Under the pieces are notes generated by a model. The model saw nothing but the letters and a program-made list of their open reading frames with translations. It did not search any database and had not been told where the DNA came from. Both the position numbers and the translations under genes were made by a program. Shown piece after piece: positions 47,101 through 59,100 of a stretch of DNA of 64,000 bases. Position 1 is the first letter of the stretch. Each line of letters begins with the position of its first letter. The DNA comes from Girardinichthys multiradiatus (Eukaryota > Chordata > Actinopteri > Cyprinodontiformes > Goodeidae), in NCBI RefSeq assembly GCF_021462225.1, contig NC_061817.1, forward strand, positions 10,897,936-10,961,935, read 5' to 3'.

Positions 47101-47737
47101 ACAGAGGCAAACATGTTCCTGTTCCAGCTTTGTTGGAATTTGTTGCAAGCAACAAATTTAAAGTGAGTGAGAATATTTGCAAAAAAACAAAATAATAAAG
47201 TTTATCAGTTTTAACATTAAATATCTTGTCTTTTTATTGTATTCAATTTGCATATAAATAAGTAAGAAAGTCATTTTTATTTATATAGGAACTTTCACAG
47301 ATAAAAATCACAAATTGCTTCACAAGAATAAAGAATAAATTAGGATTTGCAAATCATTGTATTCTGTTTGATTTTTTTTAGAATGATACACAACGTCCAG
47401 ACCTTACTGGAATTGGTGTTGTTTTTGCTTAACTGTGTTTCTTTAAAGCTGACTAGGGTCAGGCTGCAGACACTGTATCTGGCAAACTCATGGGAAAAGT
47501 CTGGTATGACTGAATAACCTGTTTGAATACAGTAATATGCAATCCCAATCCTCCCTGGGTGCCTTCCACAATGGAGGAATGTATCATTTTTTATTTGCAT
47601 GCCTTATTTTCCAAAACATTCACATGTTCATGTAAAATAAAAGGTTAATTAGTTGTATTAAAAAAGTGAAAGTTACTTACAAAGATGATGCCATTGAAAG
47701 CAAACATCATGGCTTTGAGGAATCCAAAGCATCCCAT
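41102..47737 (-). CDS. tspan1: Tetraspanin-1, complete coding sequence (246 aa)
   Basis: Coding exons in order: 47737-47681 (ATG), 45195-44980, 41960-41886, 41782-41675, 41594-41463, 41355-41263, 41161-41102 (TAA). All join in phase 0 at AG/GT sites. The product is a four-pass membrane protein: hydrophobic segments at about residues 13-35, 56-78, 90-113 and 212-238, with the large extracellular loop between the third and fourth. The loop has the tetraspanin CCG motif (155-157) and six cysteines (155, 156, 181, 182, 188, 201). Three N-glycosylation sequons are visible (147 NTT, 160 NFT, 189 NQT). Length and wording (GIWVKVDSGSIF, IGFLGCCGAIKESRC) match TSPAN1, about 241 residues in mammals. 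Tetraspanins organise receptor and integrin complexes at the plasma membrane and on endosomes. The exon carrying the ATG has 18 bases of 5' UTR, so a non-coding first exon exists upstream. Exons 4-8 are duplicated downstream at 33690-34548, counting the missing non-coding exon as 1. Confidence 0.93.
42308..42484 (+). repeat. Third, partial start of the 7412-bp unit (177 bp)
   Basis: Matches 27484-27660 and 34896-35072, then diverges after cccgcacaa. Its presence on the right of unit 2 fits unequal crossing over between short flanking direct repeats. Confidence 0.9.
42409..42976. mobile_element. Putative TIR/MITE element with intact ends
   Basis: It begins cctggggcct and ends with the inverse aggccccagg; tga occurs directly outside both ends, a 3-bp target duplication of the size PIF/Harbinger elements make. 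The interior has a perfect 15-bp hairpin (42641-42674). No transposase. Units 1 and 2 carry only its first ~75 bp, so their right-hand continuation was lost or replaced at the unit junction. Confidence 0.55.
42641..42674. other. Perfect 15-bp hairpin inside the MITE-like element
   Basis: CTGTGTCTGAACAAC, loop CTGA, then GTTGTTCAGACACAG. It lies near the middle of the 42409-42976 element. Confidence 0.85.
43032..43063. other. Perfect 13-bp hairpin
   Basis: CCAATATAGCTGA, loop TTTCCC, TCAGCTATATTGG. It lies in the tspan1 intron right of the MITE-like element. Confidence 0.85.
43278..43510 (+). mobile_element. SINE-like retroposon, internally deleted
   Basis: Same family as 32133-32493 (ctgcatggtggtgaagtgat, then ccctgcagcaaaaaggtcct, then ctgctggagataggtatggg), but the middle is missing and it ends in a ggatgg tail. 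Confidence 0.7.
43920..44720 (-). mobile_element. Tc1-like relic, minus orientation, tspan1 intron
   Basis: Reading in reverse, the order of phrases (gtgcctccccacacatcctc, gggaccttgatattgaaatt, gaggactttagatcactgag, ggactgtctggtggacaac-like) follows the antisense of a fish Tc1 transposase of the general type found intact at 29592. It is full of stops and indels. Approximate edges. Confidence 0.55.
45757..47421 (+). mobile_element. Degenerate Tc1-like transposon with recognisable ends
   Basis: The left end caaccctaattccaataagg at TA (45755-45756) pairs with the inverse right end ending ccttactggaattggtgttg. The inverted repeats also share acaatgattt-caaatcct. An unrelated AT-rich piece (about 47240-47340) is inserted near the right end. 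It lies in the tspan1 intron between coding exons 1 and 2. Confidence 0.8.
46664..46954 (+). pseudogene. Tc1-like transposase remnant
   Basis: An open stretch reads MMVWGCVGAHGTGNLYICEG, then CLFQQDVAKPHSAR (second catalytic D) and WPVCSPDLSPIKDVW. The family motif PDLNPIEN is damaged: the catalytic glutamate is replaced by K in PIKD. The first third of the gene is broken by stops. Inactive. Confidence 0.75.
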
Positions 47738-47759
47738 TTTTTCAGCTGATAGTTCCTAC

Positions 47760-50700
47760 AGTGGCAAAAAAACAGGCATGTTTTAAAATTTTTTAGGTTT
47801 TATTCATAGATTTTTCTGTACTTTTAATCATATTGCTCATCATCATACCAAAATAGAAGAATATTTGATCATGTACATGTCAGGATGAATCATCTCACTT
47901 GGAGTACTGTATTGAGTTGCTTATGATTTGGACCTGAGGTGATTAAATTTGGATAGGCCCTTTCAGTTGTGGGAGAAACAGGGCAGGAACAGTAAATTAT
48001 TTCACAACTCTGCTCTTTATACCTTTTTGTGAGCTTAATAAACATTTGAAGTACCGGAAGCTTTTATATGGTGTTTATTACACACGTCACCTTTCCTGGA
48101 ACATGGAGACACATAGTGGGAGGGGAGAGATGACAATTGAGGAAGTGAGCCTCTCAATTTTCAGAGATTTATTTTCAAACAACATACCAGGTATTTATAA
48201 GCATTCTAAGAAAGCACATTTAGCTGTTACTGATGAGAAACGCTGTTTCTAAAACAATGTCATACATTTTAGTTTGAGGTTTTTGGCCAATTGGATGGAC
48301 ATGTGCTCTACATTACAGTAAAGACAGAAAGCCTCCTATGTCACTATGTAAAGCGACACAGGAGTGGTCAGCTCTCAGAACACATGGTTCTCAGAGTAAT
48401 ACTGGTTTGACCAGAAGACATCTCTCATATTTCAGGTCAGATTGCCCAAATAGAGATCAGAACCACTGCGCTCTTTGTCAGCTCGCTTCTTTGCTTTTTC
48501 ATACCCACGTGTTGCCATTTCCTCCCCTCCAACATCCATTTCACTCATAGATAAACCTTTTTCATGACAGTGGAGTTAACCAAAGTCTATCCGTTTATTT
48601 TGCTTGGTAGTTAGGTATATTCTGATAAATTTTGGAGCTAATCATAACAATGCTCTAATCTCAAATACTGTCACAGAAAGGTGGTGACGGTTGTGGAAAA
48701 CCCAAATGCAATAAAGAAGTTTCATGATACAAAAATAAACAGATGAGAGTAATGAGCAGAGTGGAAGCGGCTGAAAGAACAGAGACGGGGGGAATCAACG
48801 AGAATGAATTTCAGAACAGACACTGAGCAAAGACCAGAAACTCATAAGAATAACACAAACAGAACACAACTAGATATAAGAAAGACTCAAAGCCAACAGG
48901 AGACTGGGGGACTCAGAAACAGTAAGAAACCAGGAAGCAAAGGAAACACAGAACAGAAAGGGCCAGACTATTTACAATAAAACAGGAACCTACCAAAAGG
49001 TTTGCAAAAAAGTTTTTATTACATCTTATTCCTTGTAATTTTGGTTTTGATCTTTTTTGGCCAGTTAAGTTAGGAAATATGATCAAGCAAAAATAACTCC
49101 GAGCAACTTCAGATATTACTTATCATTGTTGTACAACCTGGTTTCCTTTAAAATATCCATGACTACATTATAAAGAAGTACTGAATCATCAGTTTTGAAT
49201 CCAGGTGATAAACCAGTGATTAAAAATAACATTCCTTCATCTCCTAATAGTGCACTGTAGGGAAAGTACAGTCTACTCGGGCATGAGATGTGGTTGCGTG
49301 GCTGATAAATATTATCTTCAAGCAGAAGGTCACTCCAATTTAATTTTTTTTAGTCAGAAGTGACATCTCTCAACATTCATTGAAGTCAACTGACAAACAA
49401 AGATCAGAAACACTGAAATAGAAGTGGAAAGTTAAACAAATGAGTTCAAAATGGTACAAAGTTGAAGCAGAAAACTGTTGTTGATTAAAATACTTCTGCA
49501 TTATTTAATTCAGTCTGTTTGAAAAGGGCTCCAGGTCAGTTCCTACTCTTATTTTTTCCATTTCACAAGCAGTGACACATTGCATTACAACACATTTCAG
49601 TTTATTGTGGTTCTGACCTCTGTTTATCCCAGTTGGCTCAGCCTAAAATGGCCTAATTCTGAGGGACCTTCTGCTGGTAGATATACATTTTTGGAGTCCT
49701 CAAACCACATTTATTGCAGTGGACTATGAATGTTGTAAAACGACTATAAATTGTTGATTGTCAAAGCAGGATCGTGACAACCCCCTGGCAGGTGCAAACC
49801 CACGCATGAATGATTTTTTTGGTTTCGTATGTGAAAACAAATCCAGTACAAAACGGACAAAACTGCTAAAGTGCGAAATGGAAAGGAGCTGAAAGGACCA
49901 CCATCCAAACCACTGAAACTAATATGCTATTATGGCCGAGGGCATTAAATGTTTCGTTTACAAGTACAAAACAGAAGTAGGGTGGGGTACATTGGGTTCC
50001 AAATTGGGGTATGAATTAATTGGAAAATATATAACCCCAAACTCACAACAATACGGTATTAACAATACCTTTATGTGAATTTATTTATGTACCCACACAT
50101 TATCTTATTCAGACAGTGTTTAAAGAACTCTTACGAATACATAAAACTCTTAAACAGTTTGTCTTCAGCAAACGACTACTCCTTCAGAGTCACTTTTAGG
50201 TTTGCTTTCTTTGAAAGCTTTTATGTTTGTAGCATCCAAGAAGGGGAACAGTGGTCTTTGTGTGGTGGAGCAGAACAAATAAATTGTATTCCCAAAGACA
50301 ATGACAAAGACAGGGCAGATCCCTATTGTCTATAGCAACAAGCTTCTTTTTAAGAACAACAATCATCTGTGTGCTCTTACCTCCTAGATTATTTATCAAT
50401 ACCCATTATTAAACAAATAGCTTTATAGATTTGTGTCATTAACATTATTTCCAAGTATTTCTTTCGTACAAAACATGTATCTTAAGAAAAGCAGGAAGTG
50501 GTTAACGAACTGTTAACGAAAAGTTAATCATAAGTTCACTGGCTGGGTGGTGCCCAAAATGTGATGAGCTGTTGCCTGGACACTCCAGCAATGTTCTTAC
50601 TGCTCAGAAACCTTTCCTGCTTCCTTGTGGTCAGCACTTGCACTCTGACACTAAGGAGTCTCCTAAGTGATGTATTAACAAGCTAAAGTCACATGAAAAT

Positions 50701-51083
50701 CTCCCAGTGCCCCAGCGTAGTATGAAAAATGAGCTGCAAGCAGAAACTCCAATAGAGGTGGAAAAAGGCAGGTGCGAGTGCTTGAAGTGTACACCGTTAA
50801 TTTCTGTGCCAAATGTTCCCAGAGTAAGTAGTTTGTAATCGCTTCTCTTGGATCGGAAAAAGCAAACTGTCTCTGAGTCACAGATTTTCATCAAAAACAA
50901 AGATGGATAAATCTCAAAGGGCTGCATTCAGGAAAATAATTGGGGGCAGGTCCCAGGAGACAAGGGATCATTGTTGGACGGATCCCTCGCCATGTTGCTA
51001 CAAATAACAAGACTGGAAAACACTAAACAGATGAATCCCTTTCACAAGCCAAAAGTTACAAAATTAGGTTACTGAGTGACTTA
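47760..51083. other. tspan1 first-intron or 5'-flank sequence
   Basis: No coding exon can be supported. It contains an A-rich interspersed-repeat-like stretch (about 48660-48990, with many gaacagaa and aacaaaca words). Otherwise it is unique-looking AT-rich DNA. Confidence 0.5.
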
Positions 51084-51084
51084 C

Positions 51085-51200
51085 CTGTTAAAGTAGAAGT
51101 CCAGTGAAGAGCTTTGTGGTTTGCTTCAGATTCTACCTTCACTACTGAGGTGGAGGCTGTTGTAGGAGAACACAGTGAGGTCACAGAAACACAGGAAATC
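51085..51200 (-). other. Candidate non-coding first exon of tspan1
   Basis: On the minus strand ctcttcactggacttctact is followed by taacag^gtaagt, a strong donor at 51084-51083. The first coding exon at 47755 has an acceptor (cactgtag), so a donor is required somewhere upstream. This is the best one I see, but it is 3.3 kb away and the exon start is a guess. Confidence 0.35.
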
Positions 51201-51659
51201 TCTGTCTTCAATAAATAACCCAGAATATATTGACTGCCTCCTTAGTTTGCCTCTGCCCTTTTCTTTCTGTTGCACACAAAAGAGCATTGGGAGTACTTTC
51301 TAAGCGGTATCATATTAATGTGAGCCTAGTTATAAGCACCAGGAAGGGGAGGGTGAGTGGGTGTGACCACAGCAGCTGTGTAATAACACATCACCATGGA
51401 GCTGGGCTTTTTAGCTCCAGCGGGAGGGAGGAAGAGAGATGAGAAGATCACTTGTATCATCTGAACGTTGTGACACAAGCACACCTATAGCATGCATGCA
51501 AATAGTCCAAGGGCATGCAAACGATGAAAACGTATCCATCTGTTTTCCAGTGCACTCCATAAAAATCAGCTGCTGTTTCAGATTCATATCTCAGGAAACA
51601 GACAAGCTGTCCATTGGACTAGTCGATTTTAGGTTTACAATCGAGAGAATATGAGTCTT

Positions 51660-52130
51660 TGTGGATTGGTGCTCATTGCCATCTCCACTAGTTGTTGAAG
51701 TAATGGAGTCACAATTGACTATTGGATAGCAAGTTGTCTGTGGTCTCTTTTTCTTTTTCCATAGAAGGCACCCATCAAAGTGGCTACTGCTGCCAAAAAC
51801 CTTATGTACTCGCCTTCTATTTTTTTTCCCCATAGAAAGTATGACTGACCCAGTGCTTCTGTGTTCAGCTCTCTCAAAAATAGCTAAATCATCTTCTTTC
51901 ACTGCACTGAATTTGTGTACCCCGCTTTTCCTGGGCCAAAGTACCCCTTTGGCCCAGTGCATCTCTGTTTAGCTGTGTCTCTTTCTGAAATGGAGGCTCT
52001 GAAGAAGTCACTGCTACCAACTCTGTGTGCTCCCCTTGTTTTTCTTTACCATAAAAAGTACCCTGGCTCAGTGCTGTCTTTGTTGTGCGTCTCCCCTCTA
52101 TCCTTTCAATTTCCAGCTATTTGAGGCAGA
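51660..52130 (+). repeat. Degenerate ~110-bp tandem repeat, cluster 1
   Basis: Recurring phrases ccatagaaggcaccc, ccatagaaagtatgactgac, ccaaagtacccctttggccc and ccataaaaagtaccctggct are each followed by a cagtgct-like and a tctctttct-like stretch. The spacing is irregular (about 60-120 bp). Related to the cluster at 54630-55140. Confidence 0.55.
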
Positions 52131-52134
52131 TAGA

Positions 52135-52510
52135 TGCTAATTATTGGCTTGGTTTTACTGGAAGTTTCTGCCTGTTGAATAGGTTGATAATTTGTACTTT
52201 GACCAAATTCCTACTCAGGATATGGCAATGCTGTGAAAACAATGTCTTCATGCAATCAGCTGGACAACAAGTGGGAATTTATGACCAACTGAATCGGACT
52301 GTATTGTATTATATTTGGACCGAATTTATCCTGATCTGAATCTGACAGTAAGATTGGGTTAAGTTGGAATGATTTCCTCCCAATCATATTGATTCGAATG
52401 GAATGTGAATTGAGTTGGACTCTACGTGGATATGAATTAAAGTTGTCTTGACATGTGCATTAAGGTTGCTTTAGTTTTGAACTGTTGCTAAAGAAATAAA
52501 GTGAGTTTAA
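52135..52510 (+). repeat. L2-tail-like interspersed repeat
   Basis: ggttttactggaagtttctg is followed by an ending with gaattgagttggactctacg and aaattc, resembling the fish LINE-derived tail also seen near 6230-6650. Confidence 0.35.
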
Positions 52511-52964
52511 ATTCTTTACACCCCATGAAAGTATATAGTGTAGATAGGTTTTATCTGTGATCTACAGTATTTTTAACTTTAATATTATGTGTTGCAACAC
52601 TAAATGGTGTTCTACATATCCTACAGTAAACAGAGGAAAGTGGTCAAACAGGTCAAATTAGGAAACAATACAAGCAGGGTTCTGTTTGCCTTTCCACAAC
52701 ATGACAGGGTTAAAAAAAAACAGAAGCTGTTTGCCTTGTAGACATGTTGGAGGTTTGCTGGCACGTCAGTGTAGGAAAAGATTATTTTTGATGTATTAAC
52801 TGCACAATAAGAAGGCTTCTGCTCATTCAGAACACAGGTCCATACACCCTCAGAGTCATTGCTTCCAGGACTAAAATTAACAATCTCATTTGTTCGGTTA
52901 CCTAATGCAATATATTATTATTGCTGTATGCATTTTTATTTCAATTAAGTACAAAAAGAAATGT

Positions 52965-53752
52965 TTGTTGTGTGGCTGTCATGGTTGACAAGCCTCTTCA
53001 ACATTGCGTGGCGGTCGGGGACAATGGCTCTGGACTGGCAAACCGGGGAGGTGGTTCCCCTTCATAAGAAGGGTGACCGGAGGTTGTGTTCCAACTACAG
53101 GGGGATCACACGCCCCAACCTCCCTGGAAAGGCCTACGCCAGGGTATTGGAGAGGAGAGTCCAGCCGATAGTCGAACCTCAGCTTCAGGAGGAGCAGTGT
53201 GGTTTTCGTCCCAGTTGTGGAACACTAGACCAGCTCTACACCCTCTTCAGGGTACTCGAGGGTTCATGGGAGTTTGCCCAACCGGTCCACGCGTTTGGTG
53301 GACCTAGAGAAGGCATTCGACTGTGTTCCTTGTGGTGCCCTGTGGGTGGTGCTCCAGGAGTACGGAGTCGGGGGCCCTTTATTAGGGGCCATCCAGTCTG
53401 TACAAATGGAGCAGGAGTTTGGTCCGCATTGCCGGCACTGAGTCAGACCTGTTCCCGGGGAATGTTGGACTCCGGCAGGGCTGCCCTTTGTCACCAGTCC
53501 AGTTCCTAACTTTTATGGACCAGATTTCTAGGCGTAGCCATGGGCCGCAGGGACCCTGGTTTGGGGATTACGTCTCTTCTTTTTGCAGGTAATTTGGTCC
53601 TGCTGGCCCCCTCTAACCAAGACTTACAGCATGCGCTGTGGCACTGAAAGCCGAGTGTGAAGCGGCTGGGATGAAGATCAGCTCCTCCAGGTCCGAGGCC
53701 ATGGTTCTCGACCGGAAAAGGATGGCTTGTCCTCTTCGGGTTTCTCAAACAC
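52965..53752 (+). mobile_element. LINE reverse-transcriptase fragment
   Basis: The frame encodes WLTSLFNIAWRSGTMALDWQ, then VPLHKKGDRRLCSNYRGIT (fingers region), ARVLERRVQPIVEPQLQEEQ and CGFRPSCGTLDQLYTLFRVL. A frameshift follows near the first catalytic region (DLEKAFD-like text at about 53300-53320), then a piece resembling FADDVVLL appears out of frame near 53580. It ends with AECEAAGMKISSSRSEAMVL. A truncated, frameshifted non-LTR retrotransposon; the clade is not certain. Confidence 0.8.
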
Positions 53753-53759
53753 ATCCTAT

Positions 53760-54380
53760 GCCCACAATTGTTCTTTGGAATTGGGATGAGAGCTTTGTGA
53801 TGGCCACTTTAAGACATTTACTTTTGTTGTCCTTAAGCTACTTTGTGACTAATTTGGTGGTATGTTTAGGGTCACTGTTCATTTGGAAGATCCATTTGTG
53901 TTAAATCTTTAACTCCATGACTGATGTTTTGAGATGTAGCTTCATTAACCCCTTATCCTCCAAAAGCCCCAGGATTTGTTTTACCCGGCTAAAAAGAATC
54001 GTATACATTCTTTTTCCATTGCTTAGAGAGGCCATGGACCATTTATTAAAATCAGCCCAATGACGTATGTGGACGTTGTGAAGCAAACTGCACTACACCT
54101 TCATTCCCGCAGATGACATTTCTCCTTCACTCAGTTTAGCTAATAAACATTGTTTTTGTTTCAACTGATAGATGGTGAGTTATTCACTTGATTAATTCAC
54201 ATAATGTTATTTCCTGATGTCATTTACTATATGAAGTGCATCTATCCCTACAGCATTAAAAAACTATGACAACATGATACTGCCAGCCCCGTGCTTCGCA
54301 GTTGGGATGATGTTTTTAGGGAAGCAGTCTTCCTGATTTTTTCTCCAAATGTAACAACCGTCATCATGGCCAACACTTAA
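53760..54380 (-). mobile_element. Tc1-like relic, minus orientation
   Basis: Antisense Tc1 phrases: gtagcttcattaaccccttatcctc and, further on, atgatactgccagccccgtg (antisense of a KHGGGSIM-like motif). The two halves are separated by about 130 bp of other sequence (near 54110-54240). It abuts the LINE fragment. Confidence 0.5.
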
Positions 54381-54629
54381 ATCAAATTGGCCTCATATTA
54401 CTTTATTTGCTGTGTTATAGTTTAACTTTTTTGCCTCACAGACACCAATAAACCATATAAACACGAATATAAATCAAAATCGTTGTTAAAAAAATACACC
54501 TCTGAGTTTCATCTTTATTTACATGTTGTGTGATAAAGCCAAACACAGTGTAAACATTGTATTTAAAATCATATCTGGGGCTTATCACCTGCTAGAGAAA
54601 AACCAGGTTATTGGTTCCAGGTTTCTTTT

Positions 54630-55140
54630 CATTTCTCTAGCAGTAGAAGGTAGACCTGGCCCAGCATCTCTTTCAGCTGCGACTCATTCTTTCATGGAGC
54701 CATTAAAAGAACCATCACTGCCTCTGACTTGGTGTACCCTCTCCGTTTATTTTTGTATAACCTGGCCTTGCCTAATGCTGTATGTTAAGTTCTCTCTTTC
54801 CTTCTATGGAGCTAGCAAAATAGCTACTGCAGCCAATAACTGTATGCCCTGTTTTTATTTTCCTTAGAAAGTACCCCTGGCCCAGAACTTGTGTTCAATT
54901 GTATCTCTTTACATGATGAAGTGACTGAAGAAGCTTTTACTGTTTATTGGCTATGTATGCTCCTTGCCATAGAAAGTGTTCCTGGCTCAGTTGTCTCTCT
55001 GTTCTAATGGAGCCACAGACGGACAACTAATGTCCTTCTTTGCATTTTTCTATAGATGGTACAACTAGCCCACTTCCAAATTAACCTGCATCTCTTTCCC
55101 TTAAAGTAGCCAGTTTATGAGGCCTCTTTTGCACCCCTTT
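54630..55140 (+). repeat. Degenerate ~110-bp tandem repeat, cluster 2
   Basis: Phrases gtagaaggtagacctggccc, ccttagaaagtacccctggc, ccatagaaagtgttcctggc and ctatagatggtacaactagc recur at roughly 90-210 bp. They belong to the same family as cluster 1 and may be one array split by the LINE and Tc1 insertions between. Confidence 0.55.
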
Positions 55141-55362
55141 AATACATTTCTTTTAAACAAATTTTTCTACAATTTTGTAGCAATCTTGCGAACACACTTT
55201 AACTTCAACAACTTGCATGAAAAACAGATTTTATGATGGCAGACATCATTACAGCTTTAATGGGTTTTTTTTAGTATATGAATAGCCAGCCTTTTAAAAA
55301 ATGACCAAAGTCCCAGCAGAGGTTTATGGTATATGACAGAAGCACAATGTACAAGAAAGTTA

Positions 55363-56175
55363 TTTATTTCATATAAACACTCACAACTTTGTAATTGATA
55401 CAAAAAGGAAAAGTGCATTTATTTCGGTGGTGAAACAGAAAAAACAAATAAAGAGCAAAATGGATTTTATGGGAGTTTCCTGAGAAGAGTAATTAAACTC
55501 ACATGGGATACACTGACAATACTGAGCCCAATTCAACTACTTTCCTATCATAAAACACAATATAACGTCCAACTAGTAACTCAGCCAGGTCCTTCACTGG
55601 TCCTAATTTTCACTGGAAATTTACCAGACATTGGTCATATTGCATTAATATTAACCCACCACATTGGCTTGAAAACAGCAACTATCCCTAGCTGGATATT
55701 AAAGGACTCCTCAAAAGATTTAAATCACACTCCCTCCTGTTTTAACAGCTGAAACACAAAAAACTAAAGTTGAAACTGCTGAGACTTCCACAGGCTACAA
55801 TTCACTTCATTTTTGACGATGTGGGATCCCAGATCCCACTTAAAATTAATAATTAGTATGTGATGTTCAGGGATAAAAACTTAATCAGCATCACTAAATA
55901 TTACTGTCCCTGAATGTAAGTTACTACTGCATTCAATAAGGTAGTTAGCGGTTATTGAGAACATGTGGAGCTTTCCTTTGCACATTTTCCTGTGGTAGTA
56001 AAGCAGTATCATAAAACCCACAGCACCTTCCACTCTGTCACAGTCTGTGTCCTGCACGGCTGTTTGACTGGCTCACTTGAGTATTGTCTGAACAAGGTGA
56101 TGTTCCTTGAAACCAGACATTAGCCGGGTGATCCAAGGAGAGTCTCGATTTGCTGGCGAGTTGACCTCACACACC
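55363..56175 (-). other. znf653: Probable znf653 3' UTR
   Basis: The stretch after the znf653 stop has no other feature. Minus-strand AATAAA words occur at 55418-55423 and 55363-55368. The true end is not determined. Confidence 0.4.
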
Positions 56176-59100
56176 TCAGGTCGTCTGCTTTTCCGGGTGG
56201 CTCTTTAGTTTATGAAATTTAACACTGTCCAACTTCTCGAACCTCTTGTCACAGAACTCACAGGTGAAGTTGTAAAGTGCCTCAGGAGTGTGTTTCTTCA
56301 TGTGCCAGTTTAAGGACGCGCGCTGGCGGCACTGGTAGCCACAGATTTCACATCTGACGGAGAAAGTTGGAAGGTACGAGGGGAAAAACAACAGAAAAGA
56401 GAGGTCATATGATCATGTAAATGTTCATGTTCAAAAGTGTTCACCCCTGCTGCTCTTTTCTGTTGAACTTTGGTCACGTTACAACCATAAACCTCCATGT
56501 ATTTTAATGGGTTTTTTATGTGACAAATCCACACACAGCAGGGCAATACTGGAAAATTATGCTTTTCAAATATTTATACAAAAAACAAATCTGAAAAGTG
56601 TGGTGTCTTGTTAATATTGAGACCTGATGAGCCTATACTGTATAGAACCACTCTACCAGCTTGGCACATCCAAAGTCTGAAACTTGCATTCATTCTTCTT
56701 TGAAAATTAGGTTAGACTCAGTCAGATTGGATGGAGAGCATCTTTTTTAAATCTTGCAACAATTTCTCATTTGGATTTAAGTCTGAACTTTGACTGGGCC
56801 ATCAGTGTTGGCTGTATAGTTAGTGTTGTCCTGCTGGCAGGTGAATCTTCACTCCTGTCTCAATTCTTTTGTTAAATAATAAAGGTAAATATGAAAAGTC
56901 TCAGTGAGTTTAGAACTCTGTTTTACAAAGCAGACCTGGCCAAGGTTGCATACATGCAAATCAAATCATTTGAAGCCCCAAACAGGTATTCTTCTAGCAT
57001 CCCCCTGTGTTGAGCTCCATCCACCCAATCAACTCTGAACAGTTTCAAAGGATCGGCTGAAGAAAAACCTCCCCACAGGATGATGCTGCCACCACCATGT
57101 TTCACAATGGGGCCGGTGTTTTCAGAGTAGGTGTAGTGTTAATATTTCTTCACACGTACTGTTTAACAAGAAGCTAAGAAATATCTTATATGTAAATCGT
57201 CTGCAGTAAAATTAAAAGATAAGTATGTCAACACCACTTCCTCTTTCTAGTTATGTACTCTACATTTTTCACACTCCAACATAACTTCAAAAATTGACAT
57301 TTCAGTATATTGTATGATGTTCCAAACTACTCAACAGTAACAGTAGACTGGTAACTCACTGGAGTGGGGTTTCTCCTGTGTGGGTCCGTCTGTGGACCTC
57401 CAGATGATTCTTGCGCTTAAATGATTTCCCACATGTCTCACAGATGAAATCTCTGACCCCTGTAGAAATGCCCACAGAAATATATGTGCTGTTCTTTTAG
57501 GATGCTGTTCATGATTTATCTTTGATGTGTTCGGAGCCCACCTGAGTGGATGATCATGTGACGGTGCAAGTGATTTGACAGGTAGAATTTCTTTCCACAG
57601 CCAGGGTGAGGGCAAACCTTGGTCCTACCTTTCCTGTGAACTAGATTCACGTGATTCTAAAAATAACAAACAGTTACTTTTGATCTTCTCAGGGAACACA
57701 AGGTAAAAAAAAAAAAGATGGAGAAAGAATGGGTCGTGGTGTTTTACCTGAAAACTGCTGATTGCTACATAAACCTGACTGCAGCCTTCATAAGGACAGT
57801 GGAACATCTTGAGCATGCCGTCTGCTTCAATGACCGGCCCTCGCCTGTTTCTCTTTGACCTGACACTGCAGAAACACAGTGAAAGACGATAGGGAGTCCC
57901 TTTTAGAGATGGATTACAATATCTGCCAACACTAAGGATCTTAGCAGTATGTCTGCCACATACCTGCTGAGACCCCGCTGCAGCTCTCTGTTGCTGCTCA
58001 GCTCCAGGTTATCAACAGTGTTCTGCACTAGCTGTGTTTCACTCAAACCTGCAGAGAGACGGTGGGATTAGAAAATGTTTCACAGAGCCTGAATGTTCAG
58101 CTGCCTCTAGAATTTTAGTCAAATGGTCAATCTACAGGGGTCCTGGTCTGAGCGTGCACGTGGTTTTTATGGCACCACATTTAAGCTCATATTTAAAAAA
58201 TGCTGATGAAAACACAAGATAAACTGACAATGTTGGCAGCAGTTTGGATTTAGATAATCTTGCAAGTAATACAAAATTTGGAGAGCACTGAGTTGTCAGT
58301 AAAGATGCACCAATTAGAGCTTTTTTGCACACCATAATTCTGTAAAGCCTCGACCTGGCAACAATGCTTTCAGCAGTTTGGGATTTTATTTCATCAACAG
58401 AAGTCAGCTAAGGTGGTTCAGGATTCCTCCTGGTCGTCCAGTAAGAACTTGCTAGAGGGATTTTTATTTATTTGCTCCGTGAATCTGCTACCCTTACAAC
58501 CCCATTGTGGATGGGTGGATGACAATAAATAAAGGAATAGATGAATGAATGCATTTTTCTTCATGAAGTATGGCAGATTTCAAAACAGCACTCAAGGTAT
58601 TTCTATCCAGTATTCCTACCAACCAGCTGTCATTAATTATTTGTATGAGGTGAAGAGGTGATGTCACACCATGTCAAACAAAGATAAAATAAATACAAAA
58701 GCTGACATTTCTGTTTTATCATCCTAAGAGTTTTCTCTATGACTGTAGGGGTGCACCCATTGATCGGTCTATGTCGATCTCCTTAATTTTGGGGTGATCG
58801 GCCGATACTTGCATGTGAACCTGACCTTATCCACCAAATGTAAAAAATGAAAGACTAAATGAACTTATTTTTTTAGTTCAGTTTAGTTAATTTAGCACGG
58901 TGGTAGCACTGTAGCCTTGCAGCAAGAAGGCCCTGGGTTGACTCCTGGCTGGGGGTCTTTCTGCATGGAGTTTATATGCTCTCCCCGTGCTTGCCTGGGT
59001 TCTCTCTGGGTACTCCGGCTTCTTCCCACAGTCCAATAACATGACTGTTAGGTTAATTGGTCTGTCTAAATTGGCCTTAAGTGTGAATGAGTGTCTGCAT

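Noticed and set aside
52961..53509. 182-codon frame as a host gene
   Set aside because: It is a LINE reverse transcriptase that leaves the correct frame after the LDQLYTLFRVL region.
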